Assembly (NCBI RefSeq): GCF_007746075.1
Contig: NZ_CP036339.1
Coordinates: 6,194,028-6,258,027, forward strand
From: Lacipirellula limnantheis
GTDB lineage: Bacteria > Planctomycetota > Planctomycetia > Pirellulales > Lacipirellulaceae
DNA: 64,000 bases
Reading direction: 5' to 3'
Shown here: positions 53,387 to 61,435 of the stretch, piece by piece
How positions within the stretch are numbered: position 1 is the first letter of the stretch
Layout of the letters: each line of letters begins with the position of its first letter
The notes under the pieces: generated by a model
Told to the model about the DNA's origin: nothing
Database searches by the model: none
Seen by the model: only the letters and a program-made list of their open reading frames with translations
Position numbers and translations under genes: made by a program

Positions 53387-55579
53387 ATGCCCGCCAAAGA
53401 TCTGAAATCTGTCGCCATCGCGGCCGTCGCCGCGGCCACGCTGATGGTCCTCATGGCCCTGGCCTCCCCCGTCTTCGCCGCCGGCCAACTGATCGCCGAC
53501 GGCGGACTCGGCGGCGTTCTCGAAACGAAGGAGCACGACGTTCGCGTCATGGTCAACAACGGAGTCGCGGTGACCGAGGTCGAACAGGTCTTCGTCAACA
53601 AGGAAGACCGCATTGTCGAGGCCCTGTACGTCTTCCCCGTGCCGAAGAACGCGAGCGTCGCCAACTTCAGCATGTGGATCAACGGCCAGGAGATGATCGG
53701 CGAGGTCGTCGAGAAGGAACGAGCCCGCCAGATCTACAACAGTTACAAGCAAGTGAAGCGCGACCCCGGCCTCTTGGAGCAAGTGAACTACAAGCGGTTC
53801 GAAATGCGGATCTTCCCGATCCCGGCCCGCGGAGAACAGCGGGTGAAAGTGACCTATTCCCAGGAGCTGGAAGTCGATCACGATTGGGCGACGTATGTCT
53901 ATCCCCTCGCCACCACCGTCGACGGTCGCCGCGTCAACGAGCGGACGTCGGGCCGGTTCAGCTTCTCGCTCGAAGCAAAGAGCGAAGTCCCGATCGTGCA
54001 GATGGAGAGCCCGTCGCATGGCGAGGAATTTGTGATCGCCAAGCATAGCGAGGGCTATTCGCAGGCGAGTCTTGAAGTCGACGGCGGCGACCTGAGCCGC
54101 GACGTGGTCGTCTCGTACAACCTCGAGCGACCGCAATCGGGGATCGATCTCATCACCTCGAAAGAGGCTAACGACGACGGCTACTTCATGATCACGATGA
54201 CGGCCGGGAAGGAGCTGGAGCAACAAGAAAAGGGAATGGACTACGTCTTCGTCCTCGACGTGTCGGGAAGCATGGCTCTCGACGGCAAGCTGGGGACCTC
54301 GCGGCGTTCGATCGAATCATTCATCGAAGCCCTCGGCCCGGAGGATCGCATGGAGGTGATGACGTTTAACCTCCAGCCGAATCTGCTCTTCAACGAGCTG
54401 AAGCCGGCGGATGAAGCCGGCCACAAGGCAGCCGTCGAGTTCCTGAACTCGCAGCAGGCGCGCGGCGGGACGATCCTCCGCCCTGCCCTGCAGACGGCGT
54501 ACAAGTATCGCGACGCTGATCGTCAACTCAACGTCGTCCTCCTGTCAGACGGCATCACCGAGTCGGGCGAACATCGCGAACTGCTCGAACTGATCGCCAA
54601 TCGTCCCGCCGGATCGCGGGTCTTCTCGATCGGCGTGGGCAACGAGGTGAACAGGCCGCTCTTGGAGCAACTGGCTCGTGAGTCGGGCGGCCTCGCGGCG
54701 TTCCTCTCGCCGGGCGACGACTTCCAGCGGCAGGCCCAGGCATTCCGTCGCAAGTTGACGCGGCCAGCGATGTCACAGCTGAAACTGCAGTTCGCTGGGG
54801 CCGACGTATACGACGTTGAACCGCAGACGTTACCCGACCTATATCATGGTTCGCCGGTTCGCGTCTTCGGTCGCTACCGCAACGGCGGCGAGCTCAAGGT
54901 AAACGTCAATGCCGAAGTTCTGGGCAAGCAGGTCAACGAGTCTTTCGAGACCGACCTTCCGCAGGTCGACGACGCCAATCCGGAGATCGAGCGTGCTTGG
55001 GCTTCGCATCGCGTTGCCCGGCTGATGGACGACGAACGCCGCAACGGCGCTCCTGGCTCGCTCCGCGACAAGATCGTCGAGCTATGCGAAAGCTACTCGA
55101 TCGTCAGCGAGTACGCCTCGTTCATCGTGCTGGAGAACGACGCCGAGTATCAACGCTGGTCGATCGAACGGAAGAACGAGAAACGAATGGGCCGTGATGG
55201 GGCCGCGCTCGAAGCTCGCCGCGCGGCGCTGCAGCAGATGCGCGAAGAAGCGCTCGCCCAGCTTGGCCCCGAGGGAGTTGAGAAGCGGATTGACGAAGTG
55301 AGCGGCCAACCGAACCAGAACGCCAATCAGCCGCTCGCTGCCAACTCGCCTGTCACGCCTGACTCGCCCGCGTCTCGACCAGCGCCACGTCAATCGCGTG
55401 GATTCGACTTCAACGCTGGCGCCTCGCCGAGTCGCAATAACGACAGCGGTGGAGGAGGAGGCGGAGCGATCGACCCGCTCACCGGCGGACTGCTACTGGT
55501 GGTCGGCGGGTACGGCGTCTGGACCAGCCGGCCGCGCCGGCCGAAAGTCGCGACCAGATTCGATGAAACGACGGCGTAG
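53387..55579 (+). CDS. VIT and VWA domain protein with sorting-type C-terminus
   Basis: 730 residues. Signal peptide (AAATLMVLMALASPVFAAGQ), VIT domain (about 40-165: VEQVFVNKEDRIVEALYVFP, GEVVEKERARQIY), VWA domain (about 284-460) with MIDAS DVSGS at 291-295. The last 50 residues have SGGGGGGA, a hydrophobic stretch (LTGGLLLVVGGYGVWT) and a basic SRPRRPK, matching the three-part layout of GlyGly-CTERM-like sorting tails. It resembles the inter-alpha-trypsin-inhibitor-like sortase-target proteins of marine bacteria. AGGAG eight bases before ATG 53387. A rhombosortase follows 237 bases later. Confidence 0.88.
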   Translation: MPAKDLKSVAIAAVAAATLMVLMALASPVFAAGQLIADGGLGGVLETKEHDVRVMVNNGVAVTEVEQVFVNKEDRIVEALYVFPVPKNASVANFSMWINGQEMIGEVVEKERARQIYNSYKQVKRDPGLLEQVNYKRFEMRIFPIPARGEQRVKVTYSQELEVDHDWATYVYPLATTVDGRRVNERTSGRFSFSLEAKSEVPIVQMESPSHGEEFVIAKHSEGYSQASLEVDGGDLSRDVVVSYNLERPQSGIDLITSKEANDDGYFMITMTAGKELEQQEKGMDYVFVLDVSGSMALDGKLGTSRRSIESFIEALGPEDRMEVMTFNLQPNLLFNELKPADEAGHKAAVEFLNSQQARGGTILRPALQTAYKYRDADRQLNVVLLSDGITESGEHRELLELIANRPAGSRVFSIGVGNEVNRPLLEQLARESGGLAAFLSPGDDFQRQAQAFRRKLTRPAMSQLKLQFAGADVYDVEPQTLPDLYHGSPVRVFGRYRNGGELKVNVNAEVLGKQVNESFETDLPQVDDANPEIERAWASHRVARLMDDERRNGAPGSLRDKIVELCESYSIVSEYASFIVLENDAEYQRWSIERKNEKRMGRDGAALEARRAALQQMREEALAQLGPEGVEKRIDEVSGQPNQNANQPLAANSPVTPDSPASRPAPRQSRGFDFNAGASPSRNNDSGGGGGGAIDPLTGGLLLVVGGYGVWTSRPRRPKVATRFDETTA

Positions 55580-55686
55580 CTAGACGCCAGTGGTGAGGGT
55601 GGCGGCGACCGGCTTGCCGCGGCCAGTTGGTTGCTCTCTGGCTCGACAAGCGGCGTCGCCATCCGTTTTTTCTTGGATGCGATTCT

Positions 55687-55714
55687 TTACCACGAAACAC
55701 ACGAACGGACACGA
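55687..55714. repeat. TTTACCACGAAACACACGAAC repeat arm
   Basis: TACCACGAAACACACGAACG with GACACGAAAG resembles the left arms of the ACCACAGAGAACACAGAG family. No right arm is seen before the next gene. It lies in the gap after the VIT/VWA gene. Confidence 0.5.
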
Positions 55715-55816
55715 AAGAATTTGGTGAGAAGAATGAATACCGTGGCCGCGTTGAAGCTGAGAAACATCGAACAAGATTGTGCGAACAGCTTAGTGGAATC
55801 ATCACAAGTCGATCGC

Positions 55817-56410
55817 ATGACTCCTTCCCTTAAGGGAGGAGGACTGGTAGTCCTCGCTCTTCTGGGGATGGCGGTGGTCGCCTGGGCGACGCCGCTCGCC
55901 GGCGAAGCTTGGGAGTACGATCGCGAGGCGATCCTTGACGGCGAGTGGAGTCGGCTCCTCACCGGCCACCTGACGCATTGGAATTTTGATCATCTCTTTT
56001 GGGATGCAGCGACGTTCCTGTTACTCGGGATCGCGTGCGTGTGGCGAAGCGTTGGCCGAACGGTCGCGACGCTGTTGGGAGCCACGACGGCGATTTCGGC
56101 GGCACTGCTCCTGTTCCAGCCGCAAGTGGCGACGTATCGCGGGTTGAGCGGACTCGACTCGGCCCTGTTTACGCTGCTGGCCGCGATGATCTGGCGCCAA
56201 TCGCGGCGCAACGGCCGCTGGAAGCTGGGCGCCGTCGCCGTCACGGCAGGGGCGGCGTTTCTAGCGAAGGCAGCGTACGAATCGGCGACGGGGACGACGC
56301 TGTTCGTAGATAGTTCCGCGGCCGGGTTCGTACCGCTCGCTTCGGCCCACCTCATTGGCGGGGCGGTCGGGGCGATCGTGGGCCTCGGCGGTCGTGCGGC
56401 GCTCCGTTGA
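55817..56410 (+). CDS. rrtA: Rhombosortase-type rhomboid protease
   Basis: 197 residues from ATG 55817, with about six membrane helices. Rhomboid marks: HLTHWNFDHLFWD at 51-63, nucleophile Ser111 in YRGLSGLDSALF, and catalytic-type His178 in SAHLIGG. The compact size and TGHLTHWNFDHL segment fit rhombosortases, which cut GlyGly-CTERM tails at the inner membrane. The preceding gene encodes a protein with just such a tail. The frame is open to 55631 (another ATG at 55733), but that part overlaps a repeat arm. Confidence 0.82.
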   Translation: MTPSLKGGGLVVLALLGMAVVAWATPLAGEAWEYDREAILDGEWSRLLTGHLTHWNFDHLFWDAATFLLLGIACVWRSVGRTVATLLGATTAISAALLLFQPQVATYRGLSGLDSALFTLLAAMIWRQSRRNGRWKLGAVAVTAGAAFLAKAAYESATGTTLFVDSSAAGFVPLASAHLIGGAVGAIVGLGGRAALR

Positions 56411-56666
56411 TCTCACTGGTGAAGGGGCGATCGATCAGTGTCGCGCCGGCCGTTTCAAAGGGTGTCAGGACCGCTCTGTCGAAAACCCCGTTCCGCTAGC
56501 TAAACCGACGGGCCGAGAGGTGGTTTGCTTGCGGAAGTACGGCTCAAAGTGTTCGCGCCGCCTTGCCGTCGTCGCCGCTAAGTTGTCGCCGCTAAGAAGT
56601 CGATCGGTTCCCATGGTCGCGCGAAGATGCCCCATCTGGCTCCAAGGCGCCGGATGAAAAGGAATC

Positions 56667-57095
56667 TCACTTGTCCCGGTCGTCGCGGGCCAGGATGGCT
56701 TCGTCTTCCGTCGTCTTGCCGTCGAAATGCTCGTTATCCGCTTCGGCGTCTTCGCGCGTGTGGTGGACGACGCCATCGCGATGATTCGGCGGCGCGTAGA
56801 GCGTGTAGAGTTTCAGCGGGGTGCTGCCCGTATTGACGATGTTATGGTTGGTTCCGGCGGGGACGACGATCGCGAAGCCCTCTCGGATCGCCGTCGATAT
56901 CCCGTCAAGAATCGCTTCGCCGCTTCCCTTCTCGACTCGAAAAAATTGGTCGAGCTTGTGGACTTCCATCCCGATCTCTGCTCCGGGCTCTAATGACATC
57001 ACGACAAGTTGACAGTTCTTCGCCGTGTACAGCACGCGGCGGAACTCGTCATTTTTGACGGCTAACTCTTCGATATCCTGTACAAAACCTTTCAT
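56667..57095 (-). CDS. Small cupin-domain protein
   Basis: 142 residues. A single cupin barrel with GAEIGMEVHKLDQFFRVEKGSG (about 38-59) and VPAGTNHNIVN (about 78-88): His/Glu/His ligands of both cupin motifs are present, so a metal is likely bound. The C-terminal 35 residues are highly charged. Substrate unknown. CAGGAG before ATG 57095 supports the start. It is a stand-alone gene. Confidence 0.85.
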   Translation of the reverse strand: MKGFVQDIEELAVKNDEFRRVLYTAKNCQLVVMSLEPGAEIGMEVHKLDQFFRVEKGSGEAILDGISTAIREGFAIVVPAGTNHNIVNTGSTPLKLYTLYAPPNHRDGVVHHTREDAEADNEHFDGKTTEDEAILARDDRDK

Positions 57096-57458
57096 GGCGT
57101 CTCCTGTTGCTGGAATCGTGTAACGCCCCGGGAATGCTGCCGTGAGCCGCTACGCTCAGTTGACGTGCACAACTTATGCCGGGAACTCTGCGCGTCTGGC
57201 ACGCACCTGTAGGGGGAGACAGCCTTCAAGAAAGTTCACGGCGCACAGCGCCGTGTGCGGCTGCGGGCGCGCGGTACCGCAGCACTCCCGATTGAAGTCG
57301 ATTTGCGTGTTCGCACTCCTGACCTTTCAGGTTGCGCCACGGGCGTGAAGACAGCTCGCCCCCAGTTACTGATGCTTACTCCTAGACGCGTCGCTCAAAG
57401 CGGCGTGAGCCACGACGAACGTGTTGCCCGTCGGCCCGTGAGTGGTAGAGTGAGAAGC

Positions 57459-57629
57459 GTGTTACGACGCCATAATCTTCTGGTTCTCGCCCTCCAGGTC
57501 ATCCTAGTCGGGTGCGTTCCCGTCATGTGGTTCATGCACAACCCGTACAAGCTGACGGCAGCCATCATCGCGCCGGTGGCAGGCTTGCTATGGATTGTCG
57601 CCGTGCTGTTTGAGCGAAAATCGTCCTAG
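57459..57629 (+). CDS. Possible small two-helix membrane protein
   Basis: From GTG 57459 a 56-residue frame encodes two hydrophobic helices (NLLVLALQVILVGCVPVMWF and TAAIIAPVAGLLWIVAVLF) with Arg/His before and Glu/Arg/Lys after. The frame is open upstream to 57255, but that portion does not look coding. No similarity known. The 363-base stretch 57096-57458 upstream contains nothing else I can identify. Confidence 0.45.
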   Translation: MLRRHNLLVLALQVILVGCVPVMWFMHNPYKLTAAIIAPVAGLLWIVAVLFERKSS

Positions 57630-57856
57630 GCGACGCCTCCCTGCTTGACTCTAGCGTTCGGCGTGCGAGCCGCGCAGGCGCTCGCCAGGCCCGCAGTCGA
57701 TGAGCTACACTCCTTGCAGCGCCCCGAGGCGTGACAGGTCCGGCAGGCGCGCCGGCGTGCCGGGTCGCTCTGGTCTTCGGAAGGAAACGACCCGACGCCC
57801 ATGCATTGCGGGCAACGACCCGTGCCTAAGCACGAGCCGCAGGGTGGAGAGGCCAT
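57626..57856 (-). CDS. Small CxxC zinc-finger protein
   Basis: 76 residues with two CxxC...CxxC groups: CGSCLGTGRCPQCMGVGS and CRTCHASGRCKECSSS. The CxxCxGxG spacing is that of the DnaJ central zinc finger. It could be a small RNA- or protein-binding factor; function unknown. It overlaps the end of the convergent small ORF at 57459-57629 by four bases. The 305-base region 57857-58161 upstream shows no gene I can support. Confidence 0.6.
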   Translation of the reverse strand: MASPPCGSCLGTGRCPQCMGVGSFPSEDQSDPARRRACRTCHASGRCKECSSSTAGLASACAARTPNARVKQGGVA

Positions 57857-58161
57857 GAGAATTGCCTACGGCAAAACGTGCGCTGAACTTGGCCGGCGAT
57901 GAACGATCAATCGGTCGCTGCGGTGAGCAACGGCTTAGGGAGCCAAGTGGCTTCAGCTCGTACGCCTGCAGTATAGCACTGCCAGCCGTGAGGTGGAGTA
58001 ACCTTTTCGGGGGATGATTCACGAATCCCGCGGCACGCCGCTGGCATGGATCAAGGGCTCCTCTCTCTGAGGAAGCGTCGAGCGACGCGACGCACCTGCG
58101 AACTGGGCGACGGAGTCGCTGGCAGCCGCGTGAGGGTTAAGCGTCCAACGTTCCGTCCTGG

Positions 58162-58335
58162 TCAAGGAGGAGTTCGGAAAACCTTGACGAAAAGGACGGC
58201 CAACAATGCGTACCCCGCTAAGACGAGAACCGCCAGAGAGTTCAATGCGGGGAAAATCCACGCAGCCAGCGCAACGACAGGAGTGAGCACGAACAGGAAG
58301 AAGCGAAGAGACAACTGGAAGCCTGGTCGCGCCAT
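58162..58335 (-). CDS. Small two-helix membrane protein
   Basis: 57 residues starting ATG 58335 and ending TGA 58162-58164. It has a basic start (MARPGFQLSLR), helix FFLFVLTPVVALAAWIF, helix LNSLAVLVLAGYALLAVLF and a basic end (VKVFRTPP). The charge pattern and hydrophobicity make it credible despite its size. No family is known to me. It shares orientation with the frameshifted gene to its right. Confidence 0.6.
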   Translation of the reverse strand: MARPGFQLSLRFFLFVLTPVVALAAWIFPALNSLAVLVLAGYALLAVLFVKVFRTPP

Positions 58336-58367
58336 GCCCCGATTCTAATCGTCGCCGAACCAACTTC

Positions 58368-58815
58368 CTACAGAATCACCGCCATCCCCAGCAGCCCAGT
58401 CACGATCGTCGTGGCGATGATCGCCGAGCGGAGCGTAGAGCGGCGGCCGAGTCTTAACGCCGCGATGCCGGCGAGGGCGAAGATGAGGGCGGGATACCAG
58501 AGGGGGAAGTAGACGCCATTGGCAGGTGAACCAAATTGACCCTGCTGCCCAACAATATGTTGTTGGAGGTTAGAACATCCGGTTTCGCCTAACCGGAACG
58601 AATCGACAAACCAACCATCATCGGTTGGCCTTCCAGGCACTAACGATGCGAAAACGATTCCGTCGACTACTTCAGCATTGAGCGTCTTTGAACCTGAGTA
58701 CGCCGTCGCGGCATGCACTACGTCGAAGAGTGCTACATTCCTCCAAAACGCCAAGCAAACCGACGCTCGCCGCTAAGCTGAACGTCGCCAGGGCGTAGCG
58801 AAGGTAGCTGAGCAT
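58368..58815 (-). pseudogene. Planctomycete-type small membrane protein, apparently frameshifted
   Basis: From ATG 58815 the first frame reads MLSYLRYALATFSLAASVG and then diverges to a stop at 58672. A second frame, shifted by one base and closed by a TAG at 58773-58775 upstream, continues CLAFWRNVALFDVVH... to 58368, ending with two helices (LWYPALIFALAGIAALRLGRR, IIATTIVTGLLGMAVIL). The pieces join naturally between about 58756 and 58773, as in planctomycete proteins beginning RYxxAxxSLAxSVGCLALWWRS. Either a disabled gene or a sequencing error. If whole, about 145 residues. Confidence 0.6.
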
Positions 58816-58933
58816 GGGGTATCGAGTAATTGCAAGGGCACAGATTAATCGCCGCCCGTTCGCTTGGAGATGTCGAGCGACGCCGACCTAGCGTCCCCAC
58901 CGCCGATTGAGTTCGGCACTGCGTCGTTGTGCG

Positions 58934-59311
58934 ATGGAATTCTCAATCCACCCAGGGAACGTTGCGCAATTCACGGCGCGTGCGGATGTCCTTTTCGATT
59001 TGCGCAACCACATGACTCCTGAGGCGTACTTGGAGCAGAAGAAGGCGCTCCAAAAGTTCCTCTGTGGGTACTTCTCGACCGGCGGCTGCAACGGTTCGCT
59101 AGCAAACGCCATCTCGCCGCTCAAAGCAGCGCCGCGCGCCGGCAAGGTGCTTAAGGTGCGCTGGGCGTACCCCTGCTGCGGGAAGAGCGGGGGCGTGCGC
59201 CTGGTCGTCGTCGCCTACAGTGAAGCGAAGCGAGTTCACATCGCAAAAGCGTTCTACCGCAGCGATGACCCATCGGACGATGACATCCGCGATGGGGTCA
59301 ACGATCTATGA
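58934..59311 (+). CDS. Hypothetical protein, possible RelE/HigB-like toxin
   Basis: 125 residues from ATG 58934 (TTG 58907 also possible). The second half has VRWAYPCCGKSGGVRLVVVAY, then KAFYRSDDPSDDDI, which resembles the GKSGGxRV...YxKSxxxDLSxxEI pattern of RelE/HigB-type toxins. The N-terminal part is helical and not recognised. No antitoxin gene of the usual kind is beside it. Family assignment is tentative. Confidence 0.5.
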   Translation: MEFSIHPGNVAQFTARADVLFDLRNHMTPEAYLEQKKALQKFLCGYFSTGGCNGSLANAISPLKAAPRAGKVLKVRWAYPCCGKSGGVRLVVVAYSEAKRVHIAKAFYRSDDPSDDDIRDGVNDL

Positions 59312-59372
59312 TTGGCGTTCCCGCCAACTTGCCGGCTGCTGATGCACGGAGGCGCCATGGAGACGTCGAAGC

Positions 59373-59921
59373 TCATCCCTTCGCGGGGTAGCATTGAGGT
59401 CGAAGCGAATCGGGCAAGTAGAGCGGGTGAACCGGCGTCCCGTCCTTGGCAAGACGCAGATAACAGAGATCCCTATGGCGGCTGAGCAGGCCGACGAGGT
59501 CCTGCCCCCGCTGCCGCAACGCCTTCGGCGGCTGCCCAAAGGCGAGGACGACGGTCTGCGCCTCGGCGGCCATGGCCAGGATGAGGCGGTCGTTGTCGGG
59601 GCCGACGGGGTCGGCGACTTCCAGCAGTCGCAGCTTGTCGGTGGCGCGGTAGGCGTGGACGTTGCCGACCAGTTGGCCGCCGTAGCCCCAGGCGCGGGCG
59701 AACTTGCCGGTCTTGCGGAGCGTGGGATCGGCATAGTCGAGGCAGGCGACGCTGGGGTTCATCAGCAGCCAGAGGACAAGCGGCAGCGCGGGATCCCAAA
59801 TCTCGCGGAGTTGGTAGCGATAGCGCTGGCAGTCGGAGAAGCGGGCGGTGACAACCGAGTCGGCGGGCCACATGGGGCGAACCTTGCCGCCGGGGTCGTG
59901 GCTGGGAGCGGCGGAATTCAT
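59373..59921 (-). CDS. DUF1643 family protein
   Basis: 182 residues. Typical DUF1643 marks: RYRYQLREIWDPALP, LLMNPSVACLDYADPTLRKTGKFAR, GYGGQLVGNVHAYRATD and PDNDRLILAMAAEA, with a C-terminal HPLYLPDSLRPQ. Family function is unknown; members are often found near phage or restriction genes. It starts 20 bases after a fragment of an hsdS-type gene, in keeping with a mobile or island origin. Confidence 0.82.
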   Translation of the reverse strand: MNSAAPSHDPGGKVRPMWPADSVVTARFSDCQRYRYQLREIWDPALPLVLWLLMNPSVACLDYADPTLRKTGKFARAWGYGGQLVGNVHAYRATDKLRLLEVADPVGPDNDRLILAMAAEAQTVVLAFGQPPKALRQRGQDLVGLLSRHRDLCYLRLAKDGTPVHPLYLPDSLRPQCYPAKG

Positions 59922-59940
59922 GCGGCGGACCCTGCGGGGG

Positions 59941-60075
59941 GACGAGTCGCGTTTTGCCGGTGAGGAGCTCTTGCATCATGCCCTGCTCGAGCTGGCGGGC
60001 TTTGGATAGCGTAACTTCCAGGGCGACGATGTCCGCGTCCATGTCAGAGAGAATCGCGGCGACGGCGACGGACGT
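59941..60075 (-). pseudogene. C-terminal remnant of type I restriction specificity subunit (hsdS)
   Basis: The frame reads VAVAAILSDMDADIVALE, then VTLSKARQLEQGMMQELLTG and KTRLV, which is the conserved C-terminal coil of HsdS proteins. No target-recognition domains precede it and the frame upstream degenerates, so only the tail remains. The surrounding 60076-60207 has no gene. Confidence 0.7.
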
Positions 60076-60207
60076 GAGGGCCGAGGGGGTAGTCTCAGAT
60101 GAAGGAAGCCAAGGCGGCGCGAAATGCGGCTCACTCGATGTTCATAACGTGGGGCAAAATGCGACGCAACATCCAGTCGCGGAGAGTCGCATACGAGCGC
60201 AGACTAC

Positions 60208-60232
60208 AAAAAAAGCCCGGAAAAACCGGGCT
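60208..60232 (-). terminator. Rho-independent terminator of tRNA-Glu
   Basis: On the minus strand AGCCCGG-TTTTT-CCGGGCT forms a seven-pair stem followed by six or more T. It lies about 50 bases after the tRNA 3' end in the correct orientation. Confidence 0.85.
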
Positions 60233-60281
60233 GAAGTGCGATCTCATGCGCCTGCACGCGATACTGCACAAGCGATCAGAG

Positions 60282-60354
60282 TACCCCGTAGGGGAGTCGA
60301 ACCCCTGTCTGCGCCGTGAGAGGGCGCTGTCCTGGGCCACTAGACGAACGGGGC
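60282..60354 (-). tRNA. tRNA-Glu(CUC)
   Basis: The reverse complement folds as a cloverleaf: acceptor GCCCCGT/ACGGGGT (first pair G-U), anticodon stem GCGCC/GGCGC with loop CTCTCAC giving anticodon CUC, T arm AGGGGTTCGACTCCCCT. Length 73 without CCA, which is not encoded. A rho-independent terminator follows. tRNA genes are common integration sites, which fits the remnants next to it. Confidence 0.93.
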
Positions 60355-60423
60355 GTAAGTGGCGTGAATCGAGAATTTTCCGCCATGCGGGGCCCCTTGT
60401 CAATTGGTCTCCGGCCGCTGCGT

Positions 60424-61350
60424 TTACGACGTAATTCCCTTGGTCAGCGCCATAAACGCCGTTTCGAGATTGATCTCCTCCTCGGTCAGCCGAGTCAGCC
60501 GATGGCCGGCGTCGACGAGGGCCTTCGACAGCTCGCTGTAGTCATGCTCGCCCGTGGTGAGCGTGACTCGCAGCTGCCCTTCGTGGGCTTCAACCTTTTC
60601 GACGTAGCTCGACTGCTCGATCAGCTTCGCCGCCGCGTCGCTGTTGCCGGCGATGCCGATTCGCAGCACCGTTTGCTGGCGAACGAGTTTCATCAGTTCG
60701 TCGACGGTGTCGTTGTAGTGCAACTCGCCCCGTTCGATGATGCCGACCTTGTTGCAGATGTCGGCAAGCTCGGGCAGGATGTGGCTGGACACCATGATCG
60801 TCTTGCCCATGTTGCGGAGCTCTTTGAGCAGGCCGCGAATCTCGATGCGGGCTCGCGGGTCGAGACCGCTGGCCGGCTCGTCGAGCAGCAGCACCTGCGG
60901 ATCGTGGAGCAATACGCGCGCGAGGCCGAGACGTTGCGTCATGCCGCGCGACAAGCTGGTGACGAGCGCTTCGCGTTTGTAGCCAAGATCGACCAACTCG
61001 AGCACCTCGTCGCAGATCTTCCGCCGCGCGGCGCCTTTGATGCGATAGGCGGCGGCGAAGAACTCGAGGTACTCGATCACCTTCATGTTGTCGTACACCC
61101 CGAAGAAGTCGGGCATGTAGCCGATGATGCGGCGGATTTCCTTTGGCTTCGAGTAGATCGAATAGCCGCCGACGTAGGCCTCGCCCCAAGTGGGGTTGAG
61201 CAGCGTCGCGAGGATCCGCATCGTCGTCGTCTTGCCGGCTCCGTTGGGGCCGATGAACCCGAACACGTCGCCGCGTTCGAGCTTCAAGTCGATCTTATGG
61301 ATGGCGTAGAGCTCGCCGTATTTTTTGGTGAGGTCGCGGGCTTCGATCAT
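60424..61350 (-). CDS. ABC transporter ATP-binding protein
   Basis: 308 residues from ATG 61350. Walker A GPNGAGKT at 34-41, signature LSRGMTQR at 133-140, Walker B VLLLDEPASGLDP at 153-165, and a C-terminal extension of about 80 residues like those of CcmA/NatA-type export ATPases. It is probably paired with the membrane/exported protein encoded just upstream (85 bases, filled by an inverted repeat) for a gliding/export-type ABC system. An in-frame extension to 61443 is repeat DNA and is not included. Confidence 0.92.
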   Translation of the reverse strand: MIEARDLTKKYGELYAIHKIDLKLERGDVFGFIGPNGAGKTTTMRILATLLNPTWGEAYVGGYSIYSKPKEIRRIIGYMPDFFGVYDNMKVIEYLEFFAAAYRIKGAARRKICDEVLELVDLGYKREALVTSLSRGMTQRLGLARVLLHDPQVLLLDEPASGLDPRARIEIRGLLKELRNMGKTIMVSSHILPELADICNKVGIIERGELHYNDTVDELMKLVRQQTVLRIGIAGNSDAAAKLIEQSSYVEKVEAHEGQLRVTLTTGEHDYSELSKALVDAGHRLTRLTEEEINLETAFMALTKGITS

Positions 61351-61354
61351 GGGA

Positions 61355-61434
61355 GGGTTCAGGGGTCGGGGTTCAGGGTTCAGTAATGACGTGGAGGTCG
61401 AGGTTCGCAACGGAACCCCGAACCCTGAACCCTC
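61355..61434. repeat. Inverted repeat GGGTTCAGGGGTCGGGGTTC / GAACCCCGAACCCTGAACCC
   Basis: The left arm 61355-61383 and right arm 61413-61434 are near-perfect reverse complements around a 30-base loop. The same units are at 1-28. It lies in the gap between the ABC ATPase and its upstream neighbour. Confidence 0.8.
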
Positions 61435-61435
61435 G

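Noticed and set aside
58019..58363. 114-codon minus-strand frame
   Set aside because: The neighbouring frame at 58162-58335 encodes a credible two-helix membrane protein; this one is Arg/Ser-rich without features.
60099..60434. Open frame reading through tRNA-Glu
   Set aside because: The segment YPVGESNPCL is a typical artefact of translating a tRNA T-arm; the tRNA is certain.
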